The notes: a model not told the origin generated them from the sequence alone. A stretch of 64,000 bases of DNA from Saccharothrix saharensis (GCF_006716745.1 NZ_VFPP01000001.1:1922001-1986000), one strand, 5' to 3'; shown: positions 26,342-34,993, counted from the first letter of the stretch. Made by a program: numbers and translations.

Positions 26342-27175
26342 ATGCCCCGGTACTCGACGTTGGACCAGTTGCAGCTCAAGGTGCTCACGAAGGCCGCGGG
26401 CCTGATCACGGCCACGCCCAACCAGCGCGACGTGTTCGACCAGTTCGCCATGACGGTCACGGCGGTCGCCGACCTCGCGCCGCACCTGCGCCGGGTGACG
26501 TTCCGCGCGCCCGAGTTCGCCGAGTTCCGGGTCACCGGGCCGGACGAGTGCTTCGGCTTGCTGATGGCGCCGCCCGGCCGCCCGTTGACCATGCCCAGCG
26601 CGGACCGCGTCAACGTCCGCACCGCGATCCGCGCCCTGCCCGCCGAGGACCAGCCGGACCTGCGCTGGTACACCGTCCGGGCCCACCGCCCCGAGCCCGG
26701 CGAGATCGACGTGGACTTCGTCCTGCACGGTGACGCGGGTCCGGGCACGCGGTGGGCGACCCGGGCCGCGGTGGGCCAGTCCGTCGGCTTCCGCGCGGGC
26801 AACTCGGGTTACCGCCCGCCGTCGACCGGCACGGTCCTGCTGGTCGCCGACGAGACCGCGCTGCCCGCGCTGTGCGCGATCCTGGAGACGGGTGTCCCCG
26901 AGGGCACCCGGATCTTCGCCGAGGTGCCCGGCGAGGACTTCCGGGTGGCCGTCGACGCGCCGGTCACGTGGCTGCACCGGGGTGACGACGCGCCGGGCTC
27001 GCACGTGCTCCGCGCGGTGACCGACCTGCCCTCCCCGGCACCGGACTACGCCTGGGTCTGCGGCGAGTCGACCCTGGCCACCTCGGTGCGCAGGCACCTG
27101 GTCAAGGAGCGGGGGGTGGACCGGCGGTCGGTGATGTTCAGCGGGTACTGGAAGGTCGGCGCGGCCCGGACGTGA
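26342..27175 (+). CDS. siderophore-interacting FAD/NAD(P)H ferric reductase
   Basis: 277 residues of the SIP/ViuB family. The FAD-binding part has RVTFRAPEF and the family RWYTVRAHRPEPGEIDVDFVLHG segment; the NAD(P)H side has LLVADETALPALCAIL, the acidic stretch, and the closing CGESTLATSVRRHLVKERGV with VMFSGYWKVG. These enzymes reduce ferric siderophores in the cytoplasm to free iron. The iron box touches the ATG and there is no room for a ribosome site, so the transcript is probably leaderless. No siderophore synthesis or uptake gene is next to it. Confidence 0.95.
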   Translation: MPRYSTLDQLQLKVLTKAAGLITATPNQRDVFDQFAMTVTAVADLAPHLRRVTFRAPEFAEFRVTGPDECFGLLMAPPGRPLTMPSADRVNVRTAIRALPAEDQPDLRWYTVRAHRPEPGEIDVDFVLHGDAGPGTRWATRAAVGQSVGFRAGNSGYRPPSTGTVLLVADETALPALCAILETGVPEGTRIFAEVPGEDFRVAVDAPVTWLHRGDDAPGSHVLRAVTDLPSPAPDYAWVCGESTLATSVRRHLVKERGVDRRSVMFSGYWKVGAART

Positions 27176-27182
27176 CCGGCGT

Positions 27183-27842
27183 TCACCCCGCGGTGCGCCG
27201 GTCGCGGCGGGTCAGCACGAGACCGGCCACCGCGGGCACGCCGACCGCGGCACCGGCCAGGAGCCACTGGGCCACCGTCATCGTCCCCAGCGAAGCACCG
27301 GTCGTCGTGTAGACCACCGTCGCCGGGACCACGCCCACGGCGGTGCCGACGACGAACGCGCCGACCCGCAGACCGCTGAGCCCGGCGGCGTAGTTGACCA
27401 GCCCGAACGGCACCACGGGCAGGAACCGCAGCGCGATCACGGCCCACACGCCCCGGCGTTCGAGCAACCGGTCGACCCGTGCGAACCGGCCCCGCTCGAA
27501 CCGGGGCCGAACCGCGTCACGCCCCAACCCGCGGGCCACCGCGAAGCTGGCCAGAGCCCCGACGGTCACACCGGCCACGACCGCGCAGGCGCCGACCACC
27601 GGCCCGAACACCACCCCGCCCGCGATGCTCAACAACGGCTTGGGCACCAGCACCACCGACCCGGCCGCGCACACCGCCACGAACACGAGCGGCGCCGCCG
27701 CGCCGGCGTGCCCGACCCAGCCCTGGACCTCGGCGACGTCCGGCGTGACGCCGGTCAGCACGCCCACGACGAGCACCAACAGCACGAGCACCAACAAGCC
27801 GAGGCGGACCACGCCCACCCGAACGCGGTCCGGCACACCCAC
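27183..27842 (-). CDS. TVP38/TMEM64 (DedA-like) membrane protein
   Basis: 219 residues, GTG start, with about five to six hydrophobic helices. The SNARE-associated/VTT domain is shown by LLSIAGGVVFGPVVGACAVV, the basic loop VARGLGRDAV, and RFLPVVPFGLVNYAAGLSGL. Family members are lipid scramblase-like membrane proteins; the bacterial role is unsettled. It converges on the SIP gene with eight bases between stops. Two CsoR-like palindromes lie 74 and 211 bases upstream, so metal- or persulfide-responsive control is possible. Confidence 0.88.
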   Translation of the reverse strand: MGVPDRVRVGVVRLGLLVLVLLVLVVGVLTGVTPDVAEVQGWVGHAGAAAPLVFVAVCAAGSVVLVPKPLLSIAGGVVFGPVVGACAVVAGVTVGALASFAVARGLGRDAVRPRFERGRFARVDRLLERRGVWAVIALRFLPVVPFGLVNYAAGLSGLRVGAFVVGTAVGVVPATVVYTTTGASLGTMTVAQWLLAGAAVGVPAVAGLVLTRRDRRTAG

Positions 27843-27915
27843 CCCTCACCGCTGGAAGTCGACTACCGACCATCGTACGGCCGTCCCGCACCCCGATCGG
27901 ACACGAGCCCGGCAC

Positions 27916-27932
27916 ATACCCACCGGGGGTAC
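27916..27932. promoter_or_regulatory. CsoR-like palindrome 1
   Basis: ATACCCACCGGGGGTAC resembles the TACCC...GGGTA operator of CsoR/CstR-family repressors. It is 74 bases upstream of the TVP38-like gene. No CsoR-family gene is in the window. Confidence 0.5.
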
Positions 27933-28052
27933 GCATCGGGCAGGAGAGCCGGCGCGTCGGCTCGCGACAGCCATCCGCTCGTCCTCCGCCACACGACGCG
28001 CCGCGGCGAGCACCAACGCCTCGGGCCGGGATTCACGTGACCGAAAGTCGAC

Positions 28053-28069
28053 ACACCCCTTGGGGGTAT
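28053..28069. promoter_or_regulatory. CsoR-like palindrome 2
   Basis: ACACCCCTTGGGGGTAT has the same C-run/G-run symmetry as the site at 45891-45905. It lies between the terminator-like hairpin and palindrome 1. Confidence 0.45.
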
Positions 28070-28101
28070 GCGCCCACGAGGGTGGCGGCGTCCGGAAGGG
28101 A

Positions 28102-28131
28102 ACGGGGGACCACACCCGGGTGGTCCCCCGT
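28102..28131. terminator. hairpin terminator after the YCII gene
   Basis: An 11-base stem ACGGGGGACCA pairs with TGGTCCCCCGT across a GC-rich loop, starting 11 bases past the YCII stop. No T-run follows, as is usual in this GC range. Confidence 0.65.
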
Positions 28132-28141
28132 CCGTCCGGTG

Positions 28142-28561
28142 TCAGAGCTGGCCGGTGGCCTCCCGCCACGCCCGCTCCTTCTTGATCCACTCGTTGTCCT
28201 GCGGGAACTCGTCGATGCTCGGCACCCGCCGGACCTCGGTCTTGAAGCCCGGACCGGTGATCGGCTGGCGCTTGGCCCACTCGACGGCCTCCTCCTTCGA
28301 CGCCACGTTGAGGATGTAGAAGCCGTTGAACAGCTCCTTCGTCTCGCCGTACGGCCCGTCGGTCACCACCGGCGGCTCGGACGAGTAGTCGACCACCACG
28401 CCCTCGGAGGCGTCGGCGAGCCCTTCGGCCGCGACGAGCACGCCCGCCCGGATCAGCTCGTCGTTGAACCTGCCCATCGTGTCCAGCATCTCGTTGAAGT
28501 CGATCTCGCCCATGTTGGCGAAGGCCTCGTCCGTGGCGCGCATGATCAGCATGTACTTCAT
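28142..28561 (-). CDS. YCII-related protein
   Basis: 139 residues starting MKYMLIMRATDEAF. I chose the ATG at 28561 because CAGGGAG lies nine bases before it; the ATG three codons upstream is inside that spacing. The dimeric alpha-beta barrel YCII fold of the DGPF group is shown by MKYMLIM, the VVDYSSEPPVVTDGPYGETKE loop and FYILNVASKEEAVEWAKRQP. In related genomes DGPF proteins are often next to ECF sigma factors, but none is present here. The catalytic role is unknown. A hairpin terminator follows. Confidence 0.9.
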   Translation of the reverse strand: MKYMLIMRATDEAFANMGEIDFNEMLDTMGRFNDELIRAGVLVAAEGLADASEGVVVDYSSEPPVVTDGPYGETKELFNGFYILNVASKEEAVEWAKRQPITGPGFKTEVRRVPSIDEFPQDNEWIKKERAWREATGQL

Positions 28562-28684
28562 GGTCGACATCTCCCTGGCCGCTGTCCGGGTCCCCCTCGG
28601 ACCCTGTTCACCCCTAGGTCGAACGGGACGGGCCGTGGATCGACACCTCGCGCCAAGATTTTTCCCGTGAGTTGTCTTCGCAGC

Positions 28685-29689
28685 TCAACAGCCTTCGACC
28701 AGGCCGAGGAGCGCTGCGGCGACGAGCGCGACGGCCCGGTCGCCGTCACCGGCCAGGTCGCGCAGGACGCCGTGCGCGGCCGTCCCCGGCAGCTCGGCGA
28801 GCGCCTGGATCAGGCGGATCCGGACCCCCGGATCGGCGGTGTGCGCGGCCAGCTCGTCCACCAGCGCGCCCACCACCCGGTCCGCGCACTCGGGGTCCCG
28901 TGACAGCGACCCCAGCACCTCGGCCGCCTCGACGTCGTTCAGGCCCTCGACCACCATGCCGACCAGGACCGGCACGGCCGCGGTCATCCCACGCGCGCCC
29001 AGGGCCAGCGCGGCGTGTCCGCGCACCGTCGCCGCGGCGTCCCCCAGCGCCTCCACGAGCACCGCCGTCGCCTCGTCACCCGGCAGCTCGGCGACGGCCA
29101 GGACCGCGCGCCGCCGCACGTCCACGTCCCCCGAGCGCACGCCGGCCGCCACGTGCGCCACACCGTCGTCCCCCGTCCGCGCGAGGGCCCACCGCAGCGC
29201 GCCGGCGACGTTCGGATCGGTCTCGGCGAGGACGGCCTCGGCCAGCAGCTCGGCGGGCACGGGCACGTCGTCGGCCGGCGACAGCACGGCCTGCTGCCGG
29301 CGTGCCGCGCTGGGCGAGTCCAGCCCGTGCAGCAGCCGCACGATCCGCAGGACGTCCGGCCAGCCGGAGGGCGACGAGGCGTCGACGGCGCGCAGCCGTT
29401 CGAGCAGCTCCCGCTCCCGCCGCAGGCGGTCCTCGGTCCGGCGGATGAGGTCGGCGACCAGGGTGGACGGCGCGAACGCCGGGTCTTCCAGCGCGCGCCC
29501 GATCTCCCGCAACGACAACCCGAGGGACCGCAGGCTCTCCACGTGGAAGATCCGGCGGATGTCCTCGGCGGAGTACTCGCGGTAGCCGCCCACCGTGCGC
29601 CCCGTCGGGCGCACCAGCCCCAGCGAGTCGTAGTGCCGGAGCATCCGCGTGCTGACCCCCGACCGCCGGGACACCTCGCCGATCAGCAC
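28685..29689 (-). CDS. MerR-family regulator fused to HEAT repeats
   Basis: 334 residues. Residues 1-70 are a MerR winged helix (LIGEVSRRSGVSTRMLRHYD, GGYREYSAEDI, LRSLGLSLREIGRAL), followed by the dimerisation coil to about 115. Instead of a small ligand or metal domain, the remaining 210 residues are HEAT/armadillo-like repeats (DVDVRRRAVLAVAELPGDEA, ATVRGHAALALGARG). No metal-binding Cys pair is present, so the signal is more likely protein or peptide binding. The GTG start overlaps the upstream HEAT gene by seven bases, so both come from the MerR-type promoter at 30378-30408, implying autoregulation. Confidence 0.9.
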   Translation of the reverse strand: MLIGEVSRRSGVSTRMLRHYDSLGLVRPTGRTVGGYREYSAEDIRRIFHVESLRSLGLSLREIGRALEDPAFAPSTLVADLIRRTEDRLRRERELLERLRAVDASSPSGWPDVLRIVRLLHGLDSPSAARRQQAVLSPADDVPVPAELLAEAVLAETDPNVAGALRWALARTGDDGVAHVAAGVRSGDVDVRRRAVLAVAELPGDEATAVLVEALGDAAATVRGHAALALGARGMTAAVPVLVGMVVEGLNDVEAAEVLGSLSRDPECADRVVGALVDELAAHTADPGVRIRLIQALAELPGTAAHGVLRDLAGDGDRAVALVAAALLGLVEGC

Positions 29690-30366
29690 GCCGGTCCGTC
29701 CGCCGGGGCCGGGCCGAGCGCGACGACCCGGATCGCCTCGTCCACGTCCGGGTCGAACGCGGCATCCGGGTCGAGCACGAGCCGTTCCGTGGCACGCGCG
29801 TGCGCGCGCACCACCGGGTCCGCGCTCGCCAGTGCCGCCCGCAGGACCGGTTCGACCACGTCGTCCAGCGCGACGAGCGCCCGGCTGAGGCTCAGCCGCA
29901 CGGCCCGGTCACCGCGCCCGAGCTCCTCGGCCAGGTCGGCGGCCAGCCGCGCCCGTTCCCCGTCCGGCACGAGGACGACGGCCGCGCGCCACGCGCTGCG
30001 CGCCACCTCGTCGTCGGCGTCGTGCAGCACCGCCGGCGTGATCGCGGGCCACGCGCTCGCGTCCGCGATCTTGGACAGCGTGTGCAACGCCTGGCTGCGG
30101 GCCTGGGAGCGCCCGGAATCGAGCTCCGCGAGCAGCCTCGGCACCGTGACCTCCGCCGGGAACCGGGTCAACGCCCAGGTGAGCATGTCGCGCACGAAGA
30201 AGTCCGGCTCGACCGCGCACCTCGCCACGAGCGCCTCGACGTGACCGGGGTCGCGCCGGGTGCCGATCGCGAGCGCCGCCTGGAGCCGCGTCGAGGACTC
30301 CCCCGCGCGCACGGCGTCGAGCAGGACGTCCCGGGTGTCGTCAAGGGTCGTGTTGATGGGGACCAC
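29683..30366 (-). CDS. HEAT-repeat protein, operon partner of the MerR regulator
   Basis: 227 residues from a GTG at 30366, made almost wholly of HEAT units (STRLQAALAIGTRRDPGHVE, FFVRDMLTWALTRFPAEV, SQARSQALHTLSKIADASA, EVARSAWRAAVVLVPDGERA). No catalytic motif. It is probably a scaffold or binding partner for the HEAT part of the regulator encoded next. The predicted transcription start is only about five bases before the GTG, so translation would be nearly leaderless, although GAGGAGG overlaps the start region. Confidence 0.88.
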   Translation of the reverse strand: MVPINTTLDDTRDVLLDAVRAGESSTRLQAALAIGTRRDPGHVEALVARCAVEPDFFVRDMLTWALTRFPAEVTVPRLLAELDSGRSQARSQALHTLSKIADASAWPAITPAVLHDADDEVARSAWRAAVVLVPDGERARLAADLAEELGRGDRAVRLSLSRALVALDDVVEPVLRAALASADPVVRAHARATERLVLDPDAAFDPDVDEAIRVVALGPAPADGPAC

Positions 30367-30377
30367 CTCCTCGACCC

Positions 30378-30408
30378 AGTGAAGACGTTGTCACAGTGTC
30401 AACGTCAA
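30378..30408 (-). promoter_or_regulatory. MerR-type promoter with 19-bp spacer
   Basis: On the minus strand -35 TTGACG and a -10-like TTCACT are separated by exactly 19 bases, the stretched spacing typical of MerR-activated promoters. A 7-base inverted repeat, GACGTTG and CAACGTC, brackets the spacer. It sits 12 bases before the HEAT gene whose operon ends with the MerR-HEAT regulator. Confidence 0.8.
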
Positions 30409-30414
30409 GCCCGG

Positions 30415-31872
30415 TCAGTGCACACCGCTCATCAACCGCCGGATCGGCCGTGACGCGAGGGCGAGCAGGACGCCGAAGAGGACGGCCGCGCCGCCGACCG
30501 CGGTGAAGTAGGTCGTTTCGTGGTCGGCGCTGTAGTACTTGGCCAGCGAGCCCGCGGTGGCGGTGCCGAGCGCGATCGACAGGAAGTTGAGCGCCACCAT
30601 CTGGGTGTGGAACGCCTCGGGTGCGAGCTTCGTCGACAGCGACAGCCCGACCGGCGACAGCAGCAGCTCGGCGACGCTGAACACGAGCAGGATCACGACC
30701 AGCACGAGCAGCGGCGTGCTGTTCGCCGCACCGCCGGCCGTGGGCAGGAACAGCAGGAACGCCAACCCCATCAGCACGGTGCCGAGGGCGAACTTCACCG
30801 GCGAGGACGGCTGCCGCGGCCCGAGCCTGGTCCACACCGCCGCGAACACCCCGGCCAGCAGGATCACGAACACCGGGTTGATCGAGTTCGCCCAGGACAC
30901 CGGCATCTCCCAGCCGAAGAACGTGCGGTCGACCCGTTGGTCGACGTAGATCGCCACCACGGTGAACTGCTGCTGGAACAACGCGAAGAACACGAAGCTC
31001 GCCAGGAACATCGGGATGAACGCGACCACGCGGCGGCGTTCGACCCGGCTGATGCGGCGGCTGGACAGGATCACCGCGAAGTAGCCGACCGACGCCACGA
31101 CGATGACCACGATCACCACGTCGGCGAGGTTGGCGGGCCGGACCACCCCGGTCAGCACCAGCACCACGACCGCCACGACGACGGCCGCCGCGACGCCCAC
31201 GACGGACAGGCGGCGGGCGGGCGGCAGCGGGTTGGGCACGACGTTCACCTCGGGGCCGAACTTGCGCCGGCCGAACCAGTACTGGGTCAGGCCCGCGGCC
31301 ATGCCGACGGCGGCCAGGCCGAAGCCGTAGTGGAACCCCAGCTCCTCCTGGGCCAACCCGGTCAGCAGCGGGCCCACGAACGCGCCGAGGTTGACGCCCA
31401 GGTAGAACAGCGAGAACCCGGCGTCCCGACGCTCGTCGCCCTCCGCGTACAGCGAGCCGACCAGGGCCGTGGCGTTGGCCTTGAGCCCGCCGCTGCCCAG
31501 CGCGACCGCCGCCAGCCCGACGCCCACCCCGGCGAACCCCGGCAGCAACGCCAGCGCCACGTGCCCGAACATGATCAGCACCGCGCTGGCGAACAGCACG
31601 CGCTCCGACCCGACCAGCCGGTCCGCCACCCACGCGCCGACGATGGTGGACAGGTACACCAGCCCGCCGTAGGCGCCGACGATGCTGGTCGCGGTGCCCT
31701 CGGACAGCCCGAGACCGCCGTCCGCCGCCCGGTAGTACAGGTAGATCGTGAGGATGCCTTGCATCCCGTAGAACGAGAAGCGCTCCCACATCTCGACGCC
31801 GAACAGGTGCGCCAGCGCGCGTGGGTGACCGAAGAAGCCCCTGCTCTGGTCCTGCTCCGCCGTCGTGCTCAT
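30415..31872 (-). CDS. POT/PTR-family peptide:proton symporter
   Basis: 485 residues from the ATG at 31872, with about 14 hydrophobic helices. The POT signature E-x-x-ERF-x-x-YG is present as VEMWERFSFYGMQGILTIYL, followed by VYLSTIVGAWVADRLVGSERVL and the second PTR motif FSLFYLGVNLGAFVGPLLTG. These proteins import di- and tripeptides with protons. The C-terminal half keeps AELLLSPVGLSLSTKLAPEAF. It is followed 15 bases upstream by a lipoprotein gene on the same strand and could be co-transcribed with it. Confidence 0.95.
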   Translation of the reverse strand: MSTTAEQDQSRGFFGHPRALAHLFGVEMWERFSFYGMQGILTIYLYYRAADGGLGLSEGTATSIVGAYGGLVYLSTIVGAWVADRLVGSERVLFASAVLIMFGHVALALLPGFAGVGVGLAAVALGSGGLKANATALVGSLYAEGDERRDAGFSLFYLGVNLGAFVGPLLTGLAQEELGFHYGFGLAAVGMAAGLTQYWFGRRKFGPEVNVVPNPLPPARRLSVVGVAAAVVVAVVVLVLTGVVRPANLADVVIVVIVVASVGYFAVILSSRRISRVERRRVVAFIPMFLASFVFFALFQQQFTVVAIYVDQRVDRTFFGWEMPVSWANSINPVFVILLAGVFAAVWTRLGPRQPSSPVKFALGTVLMGLAFLLFLPTAGGAANSTPLLVLVVILLVFSVAELLLSPVGLSLSTKLAPEAFHTQMVALNFLSIALGTATAGSLAKYYSADHETTYFTAVGGAAVLFGVLLALASRPIRRLMSGVH

Positions 31873-31886
31873 CGTGCGACCTCGCC

Positions 31887-32285
31887 TCATCGGGTGGTGG
31901 CGGGCTCGGCCCGCGCTGCGCTGACCGAGAACGGCGTGCCCTCCTGGCACGTCGTGGCCTGACCCGGGCGGGTCGCCCCCTCCACGACGACCTCGGCGCC
32001 CTCGCGGAGCACGGTCGGGTCGCCGCCCAGGAGCAGGAACCGGCCCCGGTCGGTCGCCAGGACCAGGCACCCCGCCTCCACGCCGGCCTGCACCGTGCCG
32101 CGCAGCACCGTCACCGGACGTGACGGTGCCGGGGTCGTGGGCGCGGTGGACGGGGGTGCGGTGGACGGGGCGCACGACGGCACCCCGCCCGCGCACCCGG
32201 TCGGGCCGGGCTCCCGCGCGGGCTGCCCGCACGCCGTCACGAGCAGGACCACGCCGAGGAGGGCGGCCGTCCGCGAACCGTCCAT
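31887..32285 (-). CDS. small secreted lipoprotein
   Basis: 132 residues with a lipobox at VVLLVTAC-G (Cys19), so it should be lipid-anchored outside the membrane. A Thr/Pro/Ser linker (STAPPSTAPTTPAPS) is followed by a beta-rich domain of about 75 residues (TVLRGTVQAGVEAGCLVLATDRGRF) with two Cys, which may be OB-fold-like. I cannot name a family. It lies directly upstream of the peptide transporter gene. Confidence 0.82.
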   Translation of the reverse strand: MDGSRTAALLGVVLLVTACGQPAREPGPTGCAGGVPSCAPSTAPPSTAPTTPAPSRPVTVLRGTVQAGVEAGCLVLATDRGRFLLLGGDPTVLREGAEVVVEGATRPGQATTCQEGTPFSVSAARAEPATTR

Positions 32286-32377
32286 GCCGTGCGGCTACCC
32301 CGCAGCCGCACGGTTGGAACGGCAGTGTCACCCGATCGGCGTCTCCCGTCCGGACCCGCGGTCGGACGACCCCGCCC

Positions 32378-33754
32378 TCAGACGGGGGTGCGGGGTGCCT
32401 CGTCCGGGTCGCCGTGCCGGTCGCGTGCCGCGCGCACGCGCAGGCGGTCCAGGAACCCTATGGCCGGGGTCGCCGTGATGCCGTGCAGGATGATCGACCC
32501 GATCACGACCAGCGCGACCACCCGCCAGATCCGGTCCTGGTCGGCGAAGTGCCCGGCCTGCACCGCGTAGGCGACGTAGAACAGCGACCCGACGCCCCGC
32601 ACGCCGAAGAACGAGATGACGGCCCGTTCCCGGGGCCCGGTCCGCCCCCGCGCCAGGGCGATCAGACCGGCCACCGGCCGCACGACGAGCAGCACGACCA
32701 GCGCCACCAGCACGTCGCGCCAGCCGGTGCCCGCCAGCAGCCCGGTGACCGCCGCGCCGCCGAGCAGGAAGATGATCAACACGGTGAGCATGCGCTCGAC
32801 CTGCTCCACGTACTGGTGCAGCACGCGGTGGTAGCCGTGGGACCGCTCCCCCGCCCGGATCGTGCACGCACAGACGAAGACGGCGACGAAACCGTAGCCC
32901 TCGGCCAGCTCGGTGAGGCCGTAGGCCAGGAACGTGGCGGCGAGCGCCACGAAGCCCTCCGCGTGCTCGGCCAGCCGCAGCTTCTCCGACGGCGCGGCGA
33001 AGAACAGCTTGCGCAGCGCCCACCCGGTGAGCAGCCCGACGAGCACGCCGCACGCCAACCGCCACGCCACGTCCACGGCGAGCCACTGCGGCAGCCAGGC
33101 GGACGGCGCCGCGCCGACGACGCTGACCGCCACGGCGGCGTAGGTGAACGGGAAGGCCAAGCCGTCGTTGAGCCCCGCCTCCGAGGTGAGCGCGAACCTC
33201 GCCTCGTCCTCGCCGTGGTCGTCCGGGTGCTCCGCGGGTTCGGCCACCTGCACCTCGCCCGCCAGCACCGGGTCGGTGGGCGCGAGCACCGCCGCGAGCA
33301 GCAACGACGAGGCCAGGCCGAAGCCGAGGGCGCCCCAGCCGAGCAGCCCGACCGCGAGCATGGACAGCGGCATCGTGATGCCCAGCAGCCGCCAGGTCGT
33401 GGCCCAGCGGCGCAGGCCGAACGGCCGGTTGAGCGCGAGCCCCGCGCCCATCAGCGAGATGATCACGCACAGCTCGGTCAGGTGGACGGTCACCGAGCCG
33501 TGCCGGGTGGGATCGGGGTCGGGCAGCGGCTCGACCACCGCGAACGCCACGGCGCCGACCGCCAGGAAGACCATCGGCATCGAGATCGGGGCACGGCCCA
33601 GCACCCGGGGCAGCAACGCCGCCAGGAGGGTCGCCACACCGGCGCCGGCGTACACGGCAGCCGGACCCACCAGGCCGCTCCTCTCCGTCGCACCGCGCTC
33701 GAACACCGATTCGACCGCGTACGCCTCGAGGTACCCACTCCGGGCGTCGTCCAT
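32378..33754 (-). CDS. CPA1-type Na+(K+)/H+ antiporter
   Basis: 458 residues from the ATG at 33754 (MDDARSGYLEAYAVES); the open frame extends further but without family sequence. Twelve or so helices; the ion-binding region is AAVLAPTDPVLAGEV, and SEAGLNDGLAFPF matches the SE-x-LND motif of the NhaP/NHE (CPA1) family. A late FFGVRGVGSLFYVAYAV helix is also typical. It exchanges cytoplasmic Na+ or K+ for protons. Inverted and direct repeats carrying GTGTCAG lie just upstream. Confidence 0.93.
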   Translation of the reverse strand: MDDARSGYLEAYAVESVFERGATERSGLVGPAAVYAGAGVATLLAALLPRVLGRAPISMPMVFLAVGAVAFAVVEPLPDPDPTRHGSVTVHLTELCVIISLMGAGLALNRPFGLRRWATTWRLLGITMPLSMLAVGLLGWGALGFGLASSLLLAAVLAPTDPVLAGEVQVAEPAEHPDDHGEDEARFALTSEAGLNDGLAFPFTYAAVAVSVVGAAPSAWLPQWLAVDVAWRLACGVLVGLLTGWALRKLFFAAPSEKLRLAEHAEGFVALAATFLAYGLTELAEGYGFVAVFVCACTIRAGERSHGYHRVLHQYVEQVERMLTVLIIFLLGGAAVTGLLAGTGWRDVLVALVVLLVVRPVAGLIALARGRTGPRERAVISFFGVRGVGSLFYVAYAVQAGHFADQDRIWRVVALVVIGSIILHGITATPAIGFLDRLRVRAARDRHGDPDEAPRTPV

Positions 33755-33785
33755 GCGGGACGGAGCCGATCCGCAGGTCACGACC

Positions 33786-33836
33786 GTGTCAGCCCGGGAC
33801 ACGAGGGGCTGAGGATCGCTCGATCGTGTCAGCCCC
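33786..33836. promoter_or_regulatory. repeats upstream of the antiporter gene
   Basis: CCGTGTCAGCCC and TCGTGTCAGCCCC are direct copies 40 bases apart, and GGGGCTGA (33805-33812) is inverted to TCAGCCCC (33829-33836). The heptamer GTGTCAG also recurs upstream of the DUF4097 gene. Possible operator for the divergent antiporter and small ORF. Confidence 0.4.
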
Positions 33837-33891
33837 GGTGCGGAGATGATGACGGCGGTCCCCGCCCCGCCAGCCGGAAGATGGTGCCGCC

Positions 33892-34194
33892 TTGACACCG
33901 CTGACCCAGATCGTGAACACCGCCCTGACCGACGCGGTCAACCGGTACGGGACCGCCGTGTCCCCCGTGCTCGACGGCCGGGGGCTGCACTGGGAGATCG
34001 ACTTACGAGGTGTCCTGCGCGGGGTGGTGCCCGCGTCCTGCCCGACGCCCGAGGTGCTGGAACGCCTGGTGCACTGGGCCGCCGTCCTCGACCTCGCCCT
34101 CGCCGCCTCCGACCGCGACGCGCGGGGCGTCTACACCTACCGCGGCACGGCCGGGAACCGCCCCGTCGAGGTCCGGGGCACCGTGAACCCCTGA
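33892..34194 (+). CDS. hypothetical 100-residue protein
   Basis: TTG start with GGAAG upstream. The sequence reads LTQIVNTALTDAVNRYGTAV, then HWEIDLRGVLRGVVP, a helix EVLERLVHWAAVLDLAL and YTYRGTAGNRPVEVRGTVNP at the end. The mixed alpha-beta pattern looks like a small folded protein, but I recognise no family. It ends 22 bases before the convergent secreted endonuclease gene. Confidence 0.6.
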   Translation: MTPLTQIVNTALTDAVNRYGTAVSPVLDGRGLHWEIDLRGVLRGVVPASCPTPEVLERLVHWAAVLDLALAASDRDARGVYTYRGTAGNRPVEVRGTVNP

Positions 34195-34216
34195 CCCCGT
34201 CCGGGGGTCGATCCGC

Positions 34217-34993
34217 TCAGCGGCGCAGGCCGGCGCGCACCACGAGCGCGTCGTGATCGGTGTAGGTGGTCGGTTCCAGTTCCAGGGTCGGCCCGGCCAG
34301 GGTGCCGTAGGCGTGCTGGATGCCGGGAGCCTGGACGGCGGCCGCGTCGGTCAGCGTCCAGTGGGTCGGCGGGGCGCACGAGGCGCGGCGGTTGACGTCG
34401 CCCGCGAAGAGGGTCGGACGGGTGCGCGCGGCCAGCACGGCGGTCAGTTCCGCGCACTGCGCCGCGTTGGCCGTGCCGGGCGCCTCGCCGCCGGTGGACA
34501 GGTGGGTCGTGCACACGTCGACGCGGCGGGCGGTCGTCACGCAGAGCCAACGCCGTTGCTCGACACCGGTGAACACGGAGAACGGCGCGTCCTCGGAGGC
34601 GCGGATCGCTTCCTCGGTCAGCACGGCGTTGCCGAACACGCCCCGTCCTTCCGGTGCCTTGCACGCCAGCGGCGCACCCCGGTAGACGACCGCGGCGAAG
34701 CGGTGGTGGTAACCGGTGCGGGCGGCGATCTCGGCGACGTCACCGCTGCACGCCTCGTTCAGCGTGACCGCGTTGACGTCGTTGGCCTCGATCCGGGCCA
34801 CCACCTCGTCCACGATCCTCGGGTACTCGGTCTTGGCGTAGCAGCCGGCGTAACCGCTGGCGCAGACGTTCATGTGCAGCAACGAATAGGGCGGGCGCGC
34901 CGCCGCGGGCCCGGCCGCGGCGGTTCCCGGGGACAGCAGGCCGGCGACGAGCAGGCAACCGAAGAGCGCGGCGAGCGGAAGACGTCGGATCAC
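34217..34993 (-). CDS. secreted endonuclease/exonuclease/phosphatase-family protein
   Basis: 258 residues from a GTG at 34993; the signal peptide is VIRRLPLAALFGCLLVAGLL with cleavage near AAAG. EEP motifs are LLHMNVCAS at the start, ALTLNEAC-type VTLNEACSG, CTTHLSTGGEAPGTANAAQ, LFAGDVNRR and the closing TYTDHDALVVRAGL with the catalytic DH pair. Members cleave phosphodiesters in DNA, sphingomyelin or inositol phosphates; six or more Cys suggest disulfides in the mature protein. The exact substrate is unknown. Confidence 0.9.
   Translation of the reverse strand: MIRRLPLAALFGCLLVAGLLSPGTAAAGPAAARPPYSLLHMNVCASGYAGCYAKTEYPRIVDEVVARIEANDVNAVTLNEACSGDVAEIAARTGYHHRFAAVVYRGAPLACKAPEGRGVFGNAVLTEEAIRASEDAPFSVFTGVEQRRWLCVTTARRVDVCTTHLSTGGEAPGTANAAQCAELTAVLAARTRPTLFAGDVNRRASCAPPTHWTLTDAAAVQAPGIQHAYGTLAGPTLELEPTTYTDHDALVVRAGLRR

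Larger units (their letters stand above)
27843..28141. other. 299-base promoter region with two palindromes
   Basis: No convincing gene; short frames here lack known motifs. It holds two CsoR-like palindromes and a strong hairpin, listed separately. Confidence 0.5.

Noticed and set aside
27846-28280. minus frame across the TVP38-YCII gap
   Set aside because: It reads through the YCII gene in the wrong frame and across the terminator and palindromes.
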